Counted from the stretch's first letter, positions 54,185 to 63,860 are shown. The stretch is 64,000 nt of DNA from Rhodococcus sp. B7740 (GCF_000954115.1 NZ_CP010797.1:4154001-4218000), one strand, 5' to 3'. The notes: generated by a model not told the origin, from the letters alone. Program-made: numbers and translations.

Positions 54185-55066
54185 ATGCCATCTGTGATCA
54201 ACCCGCCGGTCGCGGGCGCGGCGTTCGACGCATTTCTCGCCGATGCCGCGCCCGCGAGCCGGTCGCAGAAACTGTGGACCCCGAACGACGGACCGATGCC
54301 CGCCCTCTACATCAGCCACGGCGCACCCCCGGTCTTCGACGACGCCCTGTGGATGGACCAGCTGTTCACCTGGTCGCAGTCGATGCCCAAGCCGAAAGCG
54401 ATCCTCATCGTCAGCGCACACTGGGAAGAGGCACCGCTGAGTCTGTCCGCTTCGGGTGCCGCAACCCCACTGGTCTACGACTTCGGTGGATTCGCTCAGC
54501 GCTACTACTCGATGGAATATCGGACGCCCGACGCCGAGGCGCTGGCCGCACGCGTCGCCGCGGCCATTCCGGCGTCGGAGAACCTGCATCAGCACAACTC
54601 CCGCGGCCTCGACCACGGTGCCTGGGTTCCGCTGAAGGTCATGTACCCCTACGCCGATGTTCCCGTTCTGCAGTTGAGCCTGCCGACGCACGCTCCCGAT
54701 CGGCTGATGGCGATCGGCACCGCGTTGAAGGAACTTCGCGCCGAGGGAGTCTTGGTGATCGGTTCCGGGTTCATGACGCACGGTCTGCCGTTCCTGTCCC
54801 GGGAGAATTTCGCCACCAACACTGTGCCGACCTGGTCGGAGGACTTCGATCTCTGGGCGGCCGACGCGTTGTCGCGTGGTGACGTCGCGACTCTGGCGGA
54901 CTTCCGTAGTGCTGCGCCGGGGATGCCGTACGCCCACCCCACCGTCGAACATTTCACGCCACTGTTCGTCACTCTGGGTGCCGCCGAGAACCCGGAAGCT
55001 CCGGTGACCACCGCCATCACCGGCTTTCAATTCGGTTTGGCGAAAAGGTCCTTCGCGGTCGCGTGA
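54185..55066 (+). CDS. class III extradiol dioxygenase (LigB/DODA family)
   Basis: 293 residues from the ATG at 54185 (AAGGA upstream). PALYISHGAPPVFDD (near residue 38) and ILIVSAHWEEAPL hold the His ligands of the LigB fold; LDHGAWVPLKVMYP and HPTVEHFTPLFVTLGAA match the 4,5-DOPA dioxygenase-type subfamily. Members use a non-haem metal and cleave catechols; many are uncharacterised. It stands alone after the palindrome, so its substrate is unknown, though an aromatic diol fits the region. Confidence 0.88.
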   Translation: MPSVINPPVAGAAFDAFLADAAPASRSQKLWTPNDGPMPALYISHGAPPVFDDALWMDQLFTWSQSMPKPKAILIVSAHWEEAPLSLSASGAATPLVYDFGGFAQRYYSMEYRTPDAEALAARVAAAIPASENLHQHNSRGLDHGAWVPLKVMYPYADVPVLQLSLPTHAPDRLMAIGTALKELRAEGVLVIGSGFMTHGLPFLSRENFATNTVPTWSEDFDLWAADALSRGDVATLADFRSAAPGMPYAHPTVEHFTPLFVTLGAAENPEAPVTTAITGFQFGLAKRSFAVA

Positions 55067-55175
55067 TGTCGTAGGAGGGGCGGGCACGGCCGGCTGGAGT
55101 TGGAATCGGTTCACTTCTGAATTCTTTTCGAACCGGGGATTGTTATCCACGCCACTTCGCTCTACAGTTCTCAGC

Positions 55176-55205
55176 ACCATCTCGGACATCGGTGTCCAAG
55201 ATGGT
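55176..55205. promoter_or_regulatory. 30-nt inverted repeat in lipase leader
   Basis: Arms ACCATCTCGGACA and TGTCCAAGATGGT with a four-base loop TCGG; one mismatch in 13. The repeat lies 73 bases before the lipase GTG. It could be an operator, a leader hairpin, or a terminator for the dioxygenase 110 bases upstream. Confidence 0.5.
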
Positions 55206-55278
55206 CGGATGCGCTGTACGAACCGACGCCGGGCGCGCGTCCTACGGAGCCCGCCCTCCGGCGCGAAGGAGTACACCC

Positions 55279-56700
55279 GTGTCTTCTGCTCGATCTTGGA
55301 CGCTTCGGGCCGCAATCGGCCTGGTGACCGCCGTCGCCGCCATTGCGGCGACGACCAGTACCGCTGCCGCTGCACCCGACGTCAGCGATCCGCCCGAGGT
55401 GGTGGTTCAGCCGCCTCTGGCACCGTTCACGTGGCCGACGATCCCGGAGTTCGACACCGGCTTCTACCGTCCTCCCGCCGACGTCGTGGCCGCGGCCGAA
55501 CCAGGTCAGATCATCGCCGCTCGGCCAGTCGAGCTGGCCACTCTCAACGTGATCCCCACACAGGTGGACGCCTGGCAGCTGTCGTTTCGGTCCAACAACG
55601 GACGCGACGAGCCGATAGCTGCGGTCACCACGGTCATCAAGCCCCGTGGCGTGCCCGCGGCACCGCGCCCGCTGATATCCATCCAATTGGCCGAGGATTC
55701 TCTCGCCGCCTACTGCGCGCCCTCGTATGCGATGCGAGCGGGGGCAATCCCCTGGCCGGTCACGGGCGCTGTGACGTCGGGTGCTCAATTCCTCGAGGTG
55801 CAGGCAGCGTTGGCTCAGGGCTGGGCGGTATCGGTACCCGACCATCAAGGTCCGAACAACTCGTTCGCCGCGGGGCCGGTCGCCGGTCGGATCACCCTCG
55901 ACGGCATCCGAGCGGCCGAGAACTTCGCGCCGATGCAGTTGTCCGGAGAGGCCACCAAGGTGGGGATGAGCGGCTACTCCGGTGGCGCGATAGCCACCGG
56001 TCATGCAGCCGAGCTGGCCGGAAGCTACGCGCCCGAGCTCGATATCGTCGGCGTCACCGAGGGCGGAACCCCGGCTGAACTCGGGGCCCTGGTCGACAAC
56101 GCGAACAACGCCCTCGGCTCCGGCATCGTCGCTGCCGGCATCATCGGTGCCAGCCGCGAAGATCCCGAGTTGGCCGACTTCATCGACCGGCACATCGATC
56201 CGCTCGGCCGAACTTTGTTCGCGGCCAAGGACAATCTCTGTGTCGGCTACTCGTCGGCGCTGCTCCCGTTCGTCAACCTGAAGGGTTTCCTGCATACCGA
56301 CGGCGACCCGATTCAACAACCCGTGGTGAAGAAGGCCCTGTCCGCGATGCGACTCGGTGGCACCACCCCGAACATGCCGCTCTACGTCTACCACTCGAAC
56401 CCGGATTGGCTGGTGCCGATCGGGCCGGTCAACGCGATGGTCGATTCGTACTGCAGCCGTCCCGGTGCCGATGTCACCTACACCCGTGACCATTTCAGCG
56501 AGCACATCACTCTGGAGCTGATTGCCTTTCCGAGCGCGGTGTTGTGGATGCGCGACCGGTTTGCCGGTGTTCCTGTGGAACCGGGTTGTCGAACGAACGA
56601 TGTCGGCTCGATGGCGCTCGACACACGTGCACACCCGCTCTTCGTCGATGCCGTCGGCGAGATGATCGCCGGACTGTTCGGCAAGCCGATCGGGGCGTGA
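55279..56700 (+). CDS. secreted lipase, LIP family (PF03583)
   Basis: 473 residues from the GTG at 55279, chosen because AAGGAG lies nine bases upstream and a signal peptide follows (Arg, a hydrophobic stretch to about residue 30, then AAAA-PDVS cleavage). The nucleophile is Ser234 in GMSGYSGGAIATG. The acid and His lie in the later half (NPDWLVPIG and RDHFSEHITLE). Actinobacterial LIP lipases hydrolyse acylglycerols outside the cell. It is followed by a TetR gene 54 bases downstream. Confidence 0.88.
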   Translation: MSSARSWTLRAAIGLVTAVAAIAATTSTAAAAPDVSDPPEVVVQPPLAPFTWPTIPEFDTGFYRPPADVVAAAEPGQIIAARPVELATLNVIPTQVDAWQLSFRSNNGRDEPIAAVTTVIKPRGVPAAPRPLISIQLAEDSLAAYCAPSYAMRAGAIPWPVTGAVTSGAQFLEVQAALAQGWAVSVPDHQGPNNSFAAGPVAGRITLDGIRAAENFAPMQLSGEATKVGMSGYSGGAIATGHAAELAGSYAPELDIVGVTEGGTPAELGALVDNANNALGSGIVAAGIIGASREDPELADFIDRHIDPLGRTLFAAKDNLCVGYSSALLPFVNLKGFLHTDGDPIQQPVVKKALSAMRLGGTTPNMPLYVYHSNPDWLVPIGPVNAMVDSYCSRPGADVTYTRDHFSEHITLELIAFPSAVLWMRDRFAGVPVEPGCRTNDVGSMALDTRAHPLFVDAVGEMIAGLFGKPIGA

Positions 56701-56754
56701 CGGGTCCGATCGGCGTCAGGGCCGCGAGACAGTCAACGGCGGTAGACTCCGCCG

Positions 56755-57396
56755 GTGACTGTCGCCGACGATCAGGGCCGCATCTACGCCGGACAATCGT
56801 CCGCCGCGCGCAAAGCCGATCGACGCGCACGGTTTCTGCAGGCCGGGATCGAGGTCATCGGGGTGCGCGGATACGCAGCCACTTCGGTCGCCCATATCTG
56901 CACCGCGGCCGGTTTGGCGCGCAGTCAGTTCTACAGTGAGTTCGCCAACCGTGAGGCGCTGCTCGTGGATGTCTACGACCTGATCCAAGACGACGCGCTG
57001 GCTGCAGTCGTCGCCGCACTCGACGGGCAAGTCGACCGAGACCGACGCGCGCTGGTCGTCGCCGCGATGACCGCCTTGGTCGGATCGATCGGAGGTGACC
57101 CACGGCGAGCGCGGATTTCGTATCTGGAGATGCTGGGTGTCAGCGATGCCGTCGAACAGCACCGGACGCGCCGCCGTGCACAGTGGGTGGAATTCTTCGA
57201 GAATACCCTGCGCTCGGAAGTCGGTTCCGATTTCGTTCCCCCGGGTGGATACCGTTTGGCTGCAACAGCATTCCTCGGAGCGCTCACCGAGATCGTCTCC
57301 GACTGGTCCCGTACCGCCCCGCCCCGGCCACCCATCGAGCTCATCGTCGAGACGATGGTCGCCGTGCTGGGAGCCTTCGTTCCCGACCTGAACTGA
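56755..57396 (+). CDS. TetR-family transcriptional regulator
   Basis: 213 residues with a GTG start. The N-terminal helix-turn-helix (about 20-70) has GYAATSVAHICTAAGLARSQFYSEFANREALL. A long helical ligand domain follows. It lies between the lipase and a CaiB-type CoA-transferase, which begins 31 bases after its stop; regulation of either is possible. No palindrome was evident in its immediate upstream. Confidence 0.85.
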   Translation: MTVADDQGRIYAGQSSAARKADRRARFLQAGIEVIGVRGYAATSVAHICTAAGLARSQFYSEFANREALLVDVYDLIQDDALAAVVAALDGQVDRDRRALVVAAMTALVGSIGGDPRRARISYLEMLGVSDAVEQHRTRRRAQWVEFFENTLRSEVGSDFVPPGGYRLAATAFLGALTEIVSDWSRTAPPRPPIELIVETMVAVLGAFVPDLN

Positions 57397-57427
57397 ACTG
57401 CAGGGTGCCGCGCAATACAGTGGACCG

Positions 57428-58537
57428 ATGACAGCTGCCACCGGACCACTCGCAGGACTCGTGGTTGCGGACTTCTCCCGTGTACTCGCCGGACCGTACG
57501 CGACGATGATGCTCGGCGACATGGGTGCCGAGGTGATCAAGATCGAGCGGCCAGGAATCGGAGACGACACCCGATCGTGGGGTCCCCCGTACGACTCTGC
57601 CGGTACGGCAACCTATTTCAACTCGGTCAATCGAAACAAGACGTCGAGGTTCGTCGACCTGCAGTCCGAGAGCGGGGTAGCCGAGGCGAGTGAGATCATC
57701 GCCGGCGCGGACATCGTGATCGAGAACTTCCGGGCCGGCGCGATGGACCGCCTCGGCCTGGGGTACTCGACGCTCTCGCAGTGCAATCCCGGTCTGATCT
57801 ATTGCTCGATCACCGGTTTCGGCACCGGCGGGGGAGCAGCGCTGCCGGGCTACGACCTGGTGGTTCAGGCGGTCGGCGGGCTGATGAGCGTCACCGGCCC
57901 GGACGCCGAGGCACCGACCAAGGTGGGTGTGGCGATGGTCGACATCGTCACCGGACTCCATGCGCTCAGCGGAATCCTTGCGGCGCTGCATCATCGATCG
58001 AACACCGGTGCCGGCCAGCAGGTGCACACCTCACTGATGGCGTCGGTGCTGTCCGCATTGAGCAACCAGTCGTCGGCCTATCTGGGGGCCGGTGTCGTGC
58101 CCGTGCCGATGGGCAACAAGCACCCCTCACTGGTGCCGTACGAGGTGTTCGAGACCGCCGATCGACCCCTCGCACTTGCCGTGGGCAACGACCGGCAATT
58201 CGCTGCCCTGGTCGAGGTTCTCGGATCGCCCGCACTGGCAGCGGACGAGCGCTTCTCGTCCAATTCCGCTCGCGTGAAACATCGAGACGAGCTGGTCGAC
58301 GTTCTGACCTCGGCGTTGAGCGCCCGCACCGCGGACGACTGGTATCGAGAACTGATGGCCCGCAACGTTCCCGCGGGACCGGTAAATTCTCTCGAGGAGG
58401 CCTTCGCGTTCGCGGAATCACTCGGTCTCGAACCGCGCGTGCAGGTTCCCGGTTCAGTGGCCGACAGCGTCCGCAACCCACTGGACTTCTCGGCAACACC
58501 GGTGAACTATCGCCTGCCACCGCCTGCCGAGTTCTAG
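57428..58537 (+). CDS. CaiB/BaiF-family CoA-transferase
   Basis: 369 residues. The opening GPLAGLVVADFSRVLAGPYATMMLGDMGAEVIKIE and the RNKTSRFVDLQ stretch are class III CoA-transferase signatures. The catalytic Asp is in VGVAMVDIVTGLHA near residue 168. Such enzymes move CoA between carboxylic acids or racemise 2-methylacyl-CoA. It is shorter at the C-terminus than formyl-CoA transferases. The last four bases overlap the convergent SIMPL gene. Substrate unknown. Confidence 0.87.
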   Translation: MTAATGPLAGLVVADFSRVLAGPYATMMLGDMGAEVIKIERPGIGDDTRSWGPPYDSAGTATYFNSVNRNKTSRFVDLQSESGVAEASEIIAGADIVIENFRAGAMDRLGLGYSTLSQCNPGLIYCSITGFGTGGGAALPGYDLVVQAVGGLMSVTGPDAEAPTKVGVAMVDIVTGLHALSGILAALHHRSNTGAGQQVHTSLMASVLSALSNQSSAYLGAGVVPVPMGNKHPSLVPYEVFETADRPLALAVGNDRQFAALVEVLGSPALAADERFSSNSARVKHRDELVDVLTSALSARTADDWYRELMARNVPAGPVNSLEEAFAFAESLGLEPRVQVPGSVADSVRNPLDFSATPVNYRLPPPAEF

Positions 58538-59283
58538 TTCAACGCCCACTTCACCGACACGGACACACTGACCGTCTGCTGGCCAGGTTCGATGGGCACC
58601 GCCGTGTCGAACGAACTGGCGGAATCGCCGAACGTCCTCGGCTGCTCCTGGCCGGTGATCGACTCGGTGATCGACAGGACGTCTCCGAGTTCGCCGCCTG
58701 CGAGTGTCGCGTACTGCTCGGCGCGATCGCGGGCATCGGCGAACGCCCTGGACCGGGCATCGGTGATCAGCTCGGAATCGTCGTCGATCTTGAACGAGAC
58801 CCCGGAGATTCGGGTCGCGTTGCCACCGGCCGATGTGGCGTCGCCCAACACTTCGGACGCCTTCGACAGGTCGCGAACCGTCACCTGCAAGGTGTTGGTG
58901 GCCTGATATCCGGAGATTTCCGAGGTACCGCCCGGCAGAGCACCGGAATACTGCGGATCGATCGAGACCTGCTGAGTCTGGATGTCCTCGCGAGCGACTC
59001 CGGCCGCGATGACCGCGTCCGTCACTTCGGTCACCGCAGCGTTCGCCTGTTCGATCGCGGCGGTGACGTCCTCGGCCGTGGCCTGGACGCCGATCTGGGT
59101 TGTCAACGTATCCGGTGCGCCCTGGACTTCTCCGACGCCGTTGACGTTCACCCCGGGAGGTCCATCGGGGGACGTGGTCGCTGGACTGCTGCAGCCCGCA
59201 GTCAGGGCTACGGCCAGCACCAGGGCCGATGCGCAGGATCCGACCAACCATCTGTTTCGACTCACCGCCGTAGTGTCCACCAT
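58534..59283 (-). CDS. SIMPL-domain (DUF541) lipoprotein
   Basis: 249 residues from the ATG at 59283. A signal sequence ends in the lipobox LTAGC near residue 29, so it is likely lipid-anchored outside the membrane. The rest is a SIMPL domain, with GVGEVQGAPDTLTTQIGV and the repeated A-rich helix ADARDRAEQYATLAGGELG. Homologues (for example Rv1910-type or BP26-like proteins) form oligomers with uncertain roles. Monocistronic, followed by the YceI gene. Confidence 0.87.
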   Translation of the reverse strand: MVDTTAVSRNRWLVGSCASALVLAVALTAGCSSPATTSPDGPPGVNVNGVGEVQGAPDTLTTQIGVQATAEDVTAAIEQANAAVTEVTDAVIAAGVAREDIQTQQVSIDPQYSGALPGGTSEISGYQATNTLQVTVRDLSKASEVLGDATSAGGNATRISGVSFKIDDDSELITDARSRAFADARDRAEQYATLAGGELGDVLSITESITGQEQPRTFGDSASSFDTAVPIEPGQQTVSVSVSVKWALN

Positions 59284-59303
59284 TGCAGGTGAATTGGAAA
59301 GGC

Positions 59304-59855
59304 TCAGGGCTTGCGATACTCGGCGTCGAACGTCACGGTGACCTCGTCGACCACCTTCATGGCTCCGAACATCTGCGAATACGGAGTGATCTTGTAATCC
59401 GACTGACGCACAGTGGTTTCGGACCCGACACGCCACCGATCGCCGAGGTCTGTGACGTCCACATCCACGGTGATCTCCCTCGACACACCGTGGATCTCGG
59501 CCGTGCCCGCCAGCCTGAATCCGGAGTCGACGGCCGTGATCTCGGTGGAGTGGAAACGAATCGACGGATATCGGTCGGCGTCGAAACTCTTGAGCGCGTT
59601 GGCTTTCGCGACGATCTTCTCCGGTCCGATCAACGGTGTCAGTCCACCCTCGCCGTGGACCACGTCGAGTGAACTCACCTCGGCGGTCAAGGTGAGAGCG
59701 GTAGGTGCGTCCCCGGCCCACTCGACTGTCGCAGTCCAGGAGGTCATCGCGATCGTGAGGCGATGCCCCATCTTGGATGCCCTTCCTGTGACATCCGTGC
59801 GAACAGCCAACTGCCCGCCGTCGGATGCGTCGAGCGTCCAGGTCTCGGTACTCAT
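59304..59855 (-). CDS. YceI-family lipocalin-like protein
   Basis: 183 residues. Starts METWTLDASDGGQLAVRTDV-like and shows the alternating strands of the YceI fold: SSLDVVHGEGGLTP, DRYPSIRFHSTEI, FRLAGTAEIHGVSREITV and DYKITPYSQMFGAMKVVDEV. No signal peptide is seen, so it is probably cytoplasmic or released in another way. The family binds isoprenoid-like lipids in known structures. It is 20 bases upstream of the SIMPL gene on the same strand. Confidence 0.88.
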   Translation of the reverse strand: MSTETWTLDASDGGQLAVRTDVTGRASKMGHRLTIAMTSWTATVEWAGDAPTALTLTAEVSSLDVVHGEGGLTPLIGPEKIVAKANALKSFDADRYPSIRFHSTEITAVDSGFRLAGTAEIHGVSREITVDVDVTDLGDRWRVGSETTVRQSDYKITPYSQMFGAMKVVDEVTVTFDAEYRKP

Positions 59856-59921
59856 CCCCCGACTGTATCCGTCCCGCAGAACCGACGACGGGACTCAGGC
59901 GCAGGTGGTTAGGGTGGAGGT

Positions 59922-61574
59922 ATGTTCTCCAATTCCCCTCGAACATTCGTCGCCGACGCCCTCCGCGGCTTCGTCGCCGCCACCGACGACGTCGCCTGGC
60001 ATGCCGACCCCGGCTACCTGACGCGTCGCTATCGCATCTCCGACGGCCAGGTCGCGCTGCTGTCCGGTGGGGGATCGGGCCATGAGCCGCTGCATGCCGG
60101 CTTCATCGGCCGCGGCATGCTCACCGGCGCGTGCCCGGGCCTGGTGTTCACCTCACCCAATGCCCTCCAGGTGCACGAGGCGTCCAAGGCCGTGGACTCG
60201 GGCGGCGGCGTGGTCCACATCGTGAAGAACTACACCGGCGACGTGATGAACTTCAAGATCGCGCGAGAGTTGTTGCAGGAGGACGGCATTGTCGCCGACG
60301 TCGTTCTCGTCGACGACGACGTGGCCAGTGAGAGCGAGGACGGCCCTGGCCGCCGCGGCACCGCAGCGACCATCGTCGTCGAAAAGGTATGCGGCGCAGC
60401 GGCCGAACGCGGAGACAGTCTGCAGGCGGTGGTCGCGCTTGGGCGTCGAACCGCGGAGAACGCGCGCAGCATGGCCGTCGCGATGAATCCGCCCACATTG
60501 CCGGGAGCGGACGAGCCGTCGTTCGACCTCCCGTCGGAGGAAATCGAACTCGGCATCGGCATCCACGGAGAACGCGGCACCGACCGTGTGCCGCGCCTGC
60601 CCGCCCGGGAGATCGTCGCGAAACTGACAGATCCCATCGTGGACTCGCTCGGGTTGAACTCGGGCGAATCGGTGATCGCGGTGGTCAACGGGCTCGGAGC
60701 AACGCATCCGCTGGAGCTGCATCTGCTGTTCGGTGAACTCTCGGAGTACTTGCACGGCAAGGGGATCGAGATCTCCCGCTCGCTCGTCGGCAGCTTCGTC
60801 ACCGCGCTCGACATGGGTGGAGCCTCGATCACCCTCGTGCGTGCCGATGACGAGATGCTCGAGCTCTGGGACGCCCCCACCGACGCACCCGGTTGGCCCA
60901 ACGCCCACAGCCGCGGCGTGAAGTCGGTGGGCGAACGTGGAGGCTTCGGGCCCTCGTTCGAGCCCTCCGACACCGGAGAGGTTTCGGCGTTCGCCTCGAC
61001 GTGGATCGGGACTTGGGCGCAGCGGGTACTCGACGAAGAACCGGCCCTGACCGAGCTGGACCGCAAAGCAGGCGACGGCGATTTCGGAACCAACATGGTG
61101 GCCGCCCTCGAACAGCTCGATCTGGATGCCGTCAAGGACACCTATTCGGCAGCAACGGTATTCGAGGCCGTCAGTGAGGCCTACCTGGGCCACGCGGGCG
61201 GTACCTCGGGCGCGCTGTTCGGGATCTGGTTCCGCCAGTTCTACCGGACGATGCTCGAATCCGAGCCAGGTACTGCTGCCATCGCGGCCGCGGCCCGGGC
61301 AGGCCTGGACAGCATCACCGAACTCGGTGGCGCACGGGTAGGCGACAAGACGATGGTCGACGCCATCGCCCCTGCCGTCGATGCACTCGAGAAGGACGGC
61401 GGCACCCTGCAGCAGGCCGCGGACGCCGCGAAGACCGGAGCCGAATCGACCGAGGACATGACCGCCAACCGCGGCCGCGCCAGCTACGTCGGCGAGGCCG
61501 CGCGAGGCGTCGTCGACCCCGGTGCGCTGGTCATGGCCTGGTTCTTCGAGGCAGCTGCTAGCTCAGCGAACTGA
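59922..61574 (+). CDS. dihydroxyacetone kinase, fused DhaK-DhaL, ATP-type
   Basis: 550 residues. Residues 1-330 are DhaK, with SGGGSGHEPLHAGFIGRGML and the substrate-binding His in the GIGIHGERG stretch. A linker follows, then DhaL (about 350-550), with ELDRKAGDGDFGTNM and GGTSGALFGI. The fused form resembles ATP-dependent single-chain kinases, not the PTS-linked split system. It makes dihydroxyacetone phosphate. Its end overlaps the convergent fRMsr gene by 17 bases. Confidence 0.92.
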   Translation: MFSNSPRTFVADALRGFVAATDDVAWHADPGYLTRRYRISDGQVALLSGGGSGHEPLHAGFIGRGMLTGACPGLVFTSPNALQVHEASKAVDSGGGVVHIVKNYTGDVMNFKIARELLQEDGIVADVVLVDDDVASESEDGPGRRGTAATIVVEKVCGAAAERGDSLQAVVALGRRTAENARSMAVAMNPPTLPGADEPSFDLPSEEIELGIGIHGERGTDRVPRLPAREIVAKLTDPIVDSLGLNSGESVIAVVNGLGATHPLELHLLFGELSEYLHGKGIEISRSLVGSFVTALDMGGASITLVRADDEMLELWDAPTDAPGWPNAHSRGVKSVGERGGFGPSFEPSDTGEVSAFASTWIGTWAQRVLDEEPALTELDRKAGDGDFGTNMVAALEQLDLDAVKDTYSAATVFEAVSEAYLGHAGGTSGALFGIWFRQFYRTMLESEPGTAAIAAAARAGLDSITELGGARVGDKTMVDAIAPAVDALEKDGGTLQQAADAAKTGAESTEDMTANRGRASYVGEAARGVVDPGALVMAWFFEAAASSAN

Positions 61575-62043
61575 GAAAGACCTCCGCGATCGCTTCGAGG
61601 CCGGCCTGATCGTCGGCGTCGAAGCGGTCGGGAACAGGGCTGTCCAGATCGAACACACCGATCAGGGTCTCGCCCTGGTACAGCGGTACGACGACCTCGG
61701 AGCGTGTGTTGGCATCGCACGCGATGTGACCGGGGAAAGCGTGGACGTCGGCGACGCGCTGCGTCTCGCGGGTCGTTGCTGCTGCTCCGCAGACACCCTT
61801 GTCCAGGGCGATGCGCACGCAGGCGGGCTGACCCTGAAACGGCCCGACCACCAGTTCGGTGCCGTCGAACAGATAGAAGCCGACCCAATTGACCTCGGGC
61901 AGAGCGTGATACACCAGCGCAGACAGGTTGGCGGCGTTGGCGACGAGGTTCGATTCCTCGAACACCAGGCCACGGGCCTGCTCGGTGAGCTGCTGATACT
62001 GCTCGACCTTGGATCCGTTCAGTTCGGTCGCGGTGAAAGACAT
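61558..62043 (-). CDS. free methionine-(R)-sulfoxide reductase, GAF-domain
   Basis: 161 residues, a single GAF domain. The segments NWVGFYLFDGTELVVGPFQGQPACVRI, GKGVCGAAATT-like active Cys loop and HIACDANTRSEVVVPLY match fRMsr. Three Cys (in PAC, GVCG and IAC) supply the redox chemistry. The enzyme repairs free oxidised methionine with thioredoxin. It overlaps both the dihydroxyacetone kinase (convergent) and the DUF998 gene (25 bases). Confidence 0.9.
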   Translation of the reverse strand: MSFTATELNGSKVEQYQQLTEQARGLVFEESNLVANAANLSALVYHALPEVNWVGFYLFDGTELVVGPFQGQPACVRIALDKGVCGAAATTRETQRVADVHAFPGHIACDANTRSEVVVPLYQGETLIGVFDLDSPVPDRFDADDQAGLEAIAEVFLSSLS

Positions 62044-62708
62044 GCGCCGAGTTTAAGCGCACACCCCAGCACCACCAGATACGCCGACATGCCGCCTACC
62101 TGTATCCGTTGCGCGATGCCGAGACCGTACTCGCCGGGCAGATTGTCGGCGATCAGCAGCCACGCGGTAGCCAGTGTCGTCACGATCAGAACGGCCAGGC
62201 CCAGCGTGCGCAGCAGCGGGTAGAGCCGGTAGCGAAATGCGGCCACCGTGAACGCGATCATGACGGTGAAGATCGCGAACACCGCGATGGTGCTGGTCAG
62301 CGCATGCAGGTGATGGAGTTGCGGGAACAATCCGCTCGGCTCGATCGGACAGCTCGGATCGTCGGCCGCCACACACTCGAGGGGGAGTTTCGCGTCGGCG
62401 ATAGTCGCAATGCCGAAGATGCCCGACGCCACCCAGCCGGTGACGACGAGTCGTCGTCGCGGGGTTGCCAGGAAGCCGATAATCGCCGCGAGAATCATCA
62501 ACGAACCCGTGACGACGTCTGCGGTGGAGAAGAATTCGCGGTACGGCTGATCGCGGGCGTCGAGTTCGCTGAGGAACGATGTGGTCGGGTCGAGACCGGT
62601 ATCGAGGAAGAATTCGGCCACCCAGGCCGAGTACAGCAGGCCGGCGAGGATCAAGCAGATCGCCACTACGACGCGGCGGATATCCACGCCTTCGGTTCTC
62701 GAACGCAC
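62019..62708 (-). CDS. DUF998-type membrane protein
   Basis: 229 residues with six hydrophobic segments. The first two helices flank the acidic DTGLDPTTSFLSELDARDQPYR loop characteristic of DUF998 proteins. A cysteine-bearing loop (LECVAADDPSCP) follows helix three. Function is unknown. Its ORF start overlaps nothing upstream; the DUF3558 gene ends ten bases before. Confidence 0.8.
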   Translation of the reverse strand: MRSRTEGVDIRRVVVAICLILAGLLYSAWVAEFFLDTGLDPTTSFLSELDARDQPYREFFSTADVVTGSLMILAAIIGFLATPRRRLVVTGWVASGIFGIATIADAKLPLECVAADDPSCPIEPSGLFPQLHHLHALTSTIAVFAIFTVMIAFTVAAFRYRLYPLLRTLGLAVLIVTTLATAWLLIADNLPGEYGLGIAQRIQVGGMSAYLVVLGCALKLGACLSPRPN

Positions 62709-62717
62709 CGACCAAGG

Positions 62718-63758
62718 CTAGCCAGTGAGTACCTCGGCGGTTGCCACCGCCAGTGCGACGGCGGACTCGCAGCTGTCGGTCAGGACGGACAGTGTGGGAA
62801 CCGTGCGGGCATAGCGCGCGGCAGCGTTGTCTTTCTCGGGCATGCCGAGCACGGGGTTGCCCAGCACGATGTCCGCGAAGCACGACGAATCCGAGGCGCG
62901 TGTCTCGACGGTGTAGCCGCCCCGCTGGACGGGCTCGCTGTCGGTCGAACGCAGATCCGAGTCGACGTACGTGAGCGTGACGTCGAGCATCGCCAGTGTG
63001 TCCTCGAACGTCGACGACGACGCCGTGAAGTGGCAACGGTACGGATCGGACGCGGGGTTCCAGCGGGCCACCGTCCAGGTTGCGGGCAGGTGTTCGAGGA
63101 CGGCGCACGGGTCCTTCGAGGCCAGCGGAAGGTTGTACTTCGAGTCGGCCCGCAGTGGTGGATCGTCCAACAGGCTCAGTGCGGTCTCGGCGAAGGTTGT
63201 CGCCGCTGCACACGCGTCGGCGACGGCCCGATCGACGTCGATCGTGGCAAAGCTACGACCGGATTCGGTGAGGAAGCCGTCCATGGCCCCGGTGGCGGCT
63301 CCGTCGAACTCGTCGCGCAGCGGAAAGCTGACGCGGCACTGCCCTTGCGACAGGTCGTGGAGATACACCTGTTCGCCGCCGATCGTGATCCGCTCGGTGT
63401 CCGGGTCGTCCGGCGTCGGCTGATATCCGTTCAGATCGATCGAGACGGAGTCGGTGGCGCTCGAGTTCGCCGGGTTCAGACTGGCCGAGCACGTGCTCAA
63501 TTCGCCGTCGGGGCGCAGTTGCACCACCGTGCCGAGCTCAGCGAGGTCGTCCTCGGTGAGAAAACCGCAGGGGTCGAGACTGCGTACGAACGCCGCCGAG
63601 TCTGCGAGGTACCGGTCCGCCTCGGACAGCACGAATCCGTACCGGTTCTGCGGCGCACTGCTGACGGGGGAGGCGCTGCCGAGCAAGACCACCGCGCACC
63701 CGCTCGTCGATACGGCCATCGCCAGCGCTGTTGCCGCAAGCCACCAATTTCTACGCAC
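62718..63758 (-). CDS. DUF3558-type lipoprotein
   Basis: 346 residues from a GTG at 63758 with GGGGG upstream; a longer TTG start is less likely. Signal sequence and lipobox STSGC near residue 21 anchor it to the membrane. Two related halves each have a LDPCGFLT or KDPCAVLE stretch and scattered Cys, matching duplicated DUF3558 domains seen in actinobacteria. Function is unknown; a cell-envelope role is likely. Confidence 0.8.
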   Translation of the reverse strand: MRRNWWLAATALAMAVSTSGCAVVLLGSASPVSSAPQNRYGFVLSEADRYLADSAAFVRSLDPCGFLTEDDLAELGTVVQLRPDGELSTCSASLNPANSSATDSVSIDLNGYQPTPDDPDTERITIGGEQVYLHDLSQGQCRVSFPLRDEFDGAATGAMDGFLTESGRSFATIDVDRAVADACAAATTFAETALSLLDDPPLRADSKYNLPLASKDPCAVLEHLPATWTVARWNPASDPYRCHFTASSSTFEDTLAMLDVTLTYVDSDLRSTDSEPVQRGGYTVETRASDSSCFADIVLGNPVLGMPEKDNAAARYARTVPTLSVLTDSCESAVALAVATAEVLTG

Positions 63759-63818
63759 CGTTTCCCCCGAAACTCGAATCAACCGATCATGGGGTTGGAC
63801 GCGCGGGGGCTGGAGATG

Positions 63819-63860
63819 GTTTCAGTCTCCGGACAGGTTGTTTCAGTCTCCGGAAAGTTC
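63819..63860. repeat. tandem 21-bp duplication at vsr 3' end
   Basis: GTTTCAGTCTCCGGA occurs at 63819-63833 and again at 63840-63854, spaced 21 bases. The second copy spans the vsr stop codon; the first lies just beyond it. A short slippage duplication is the simple explanation. Confidence 0.6.
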
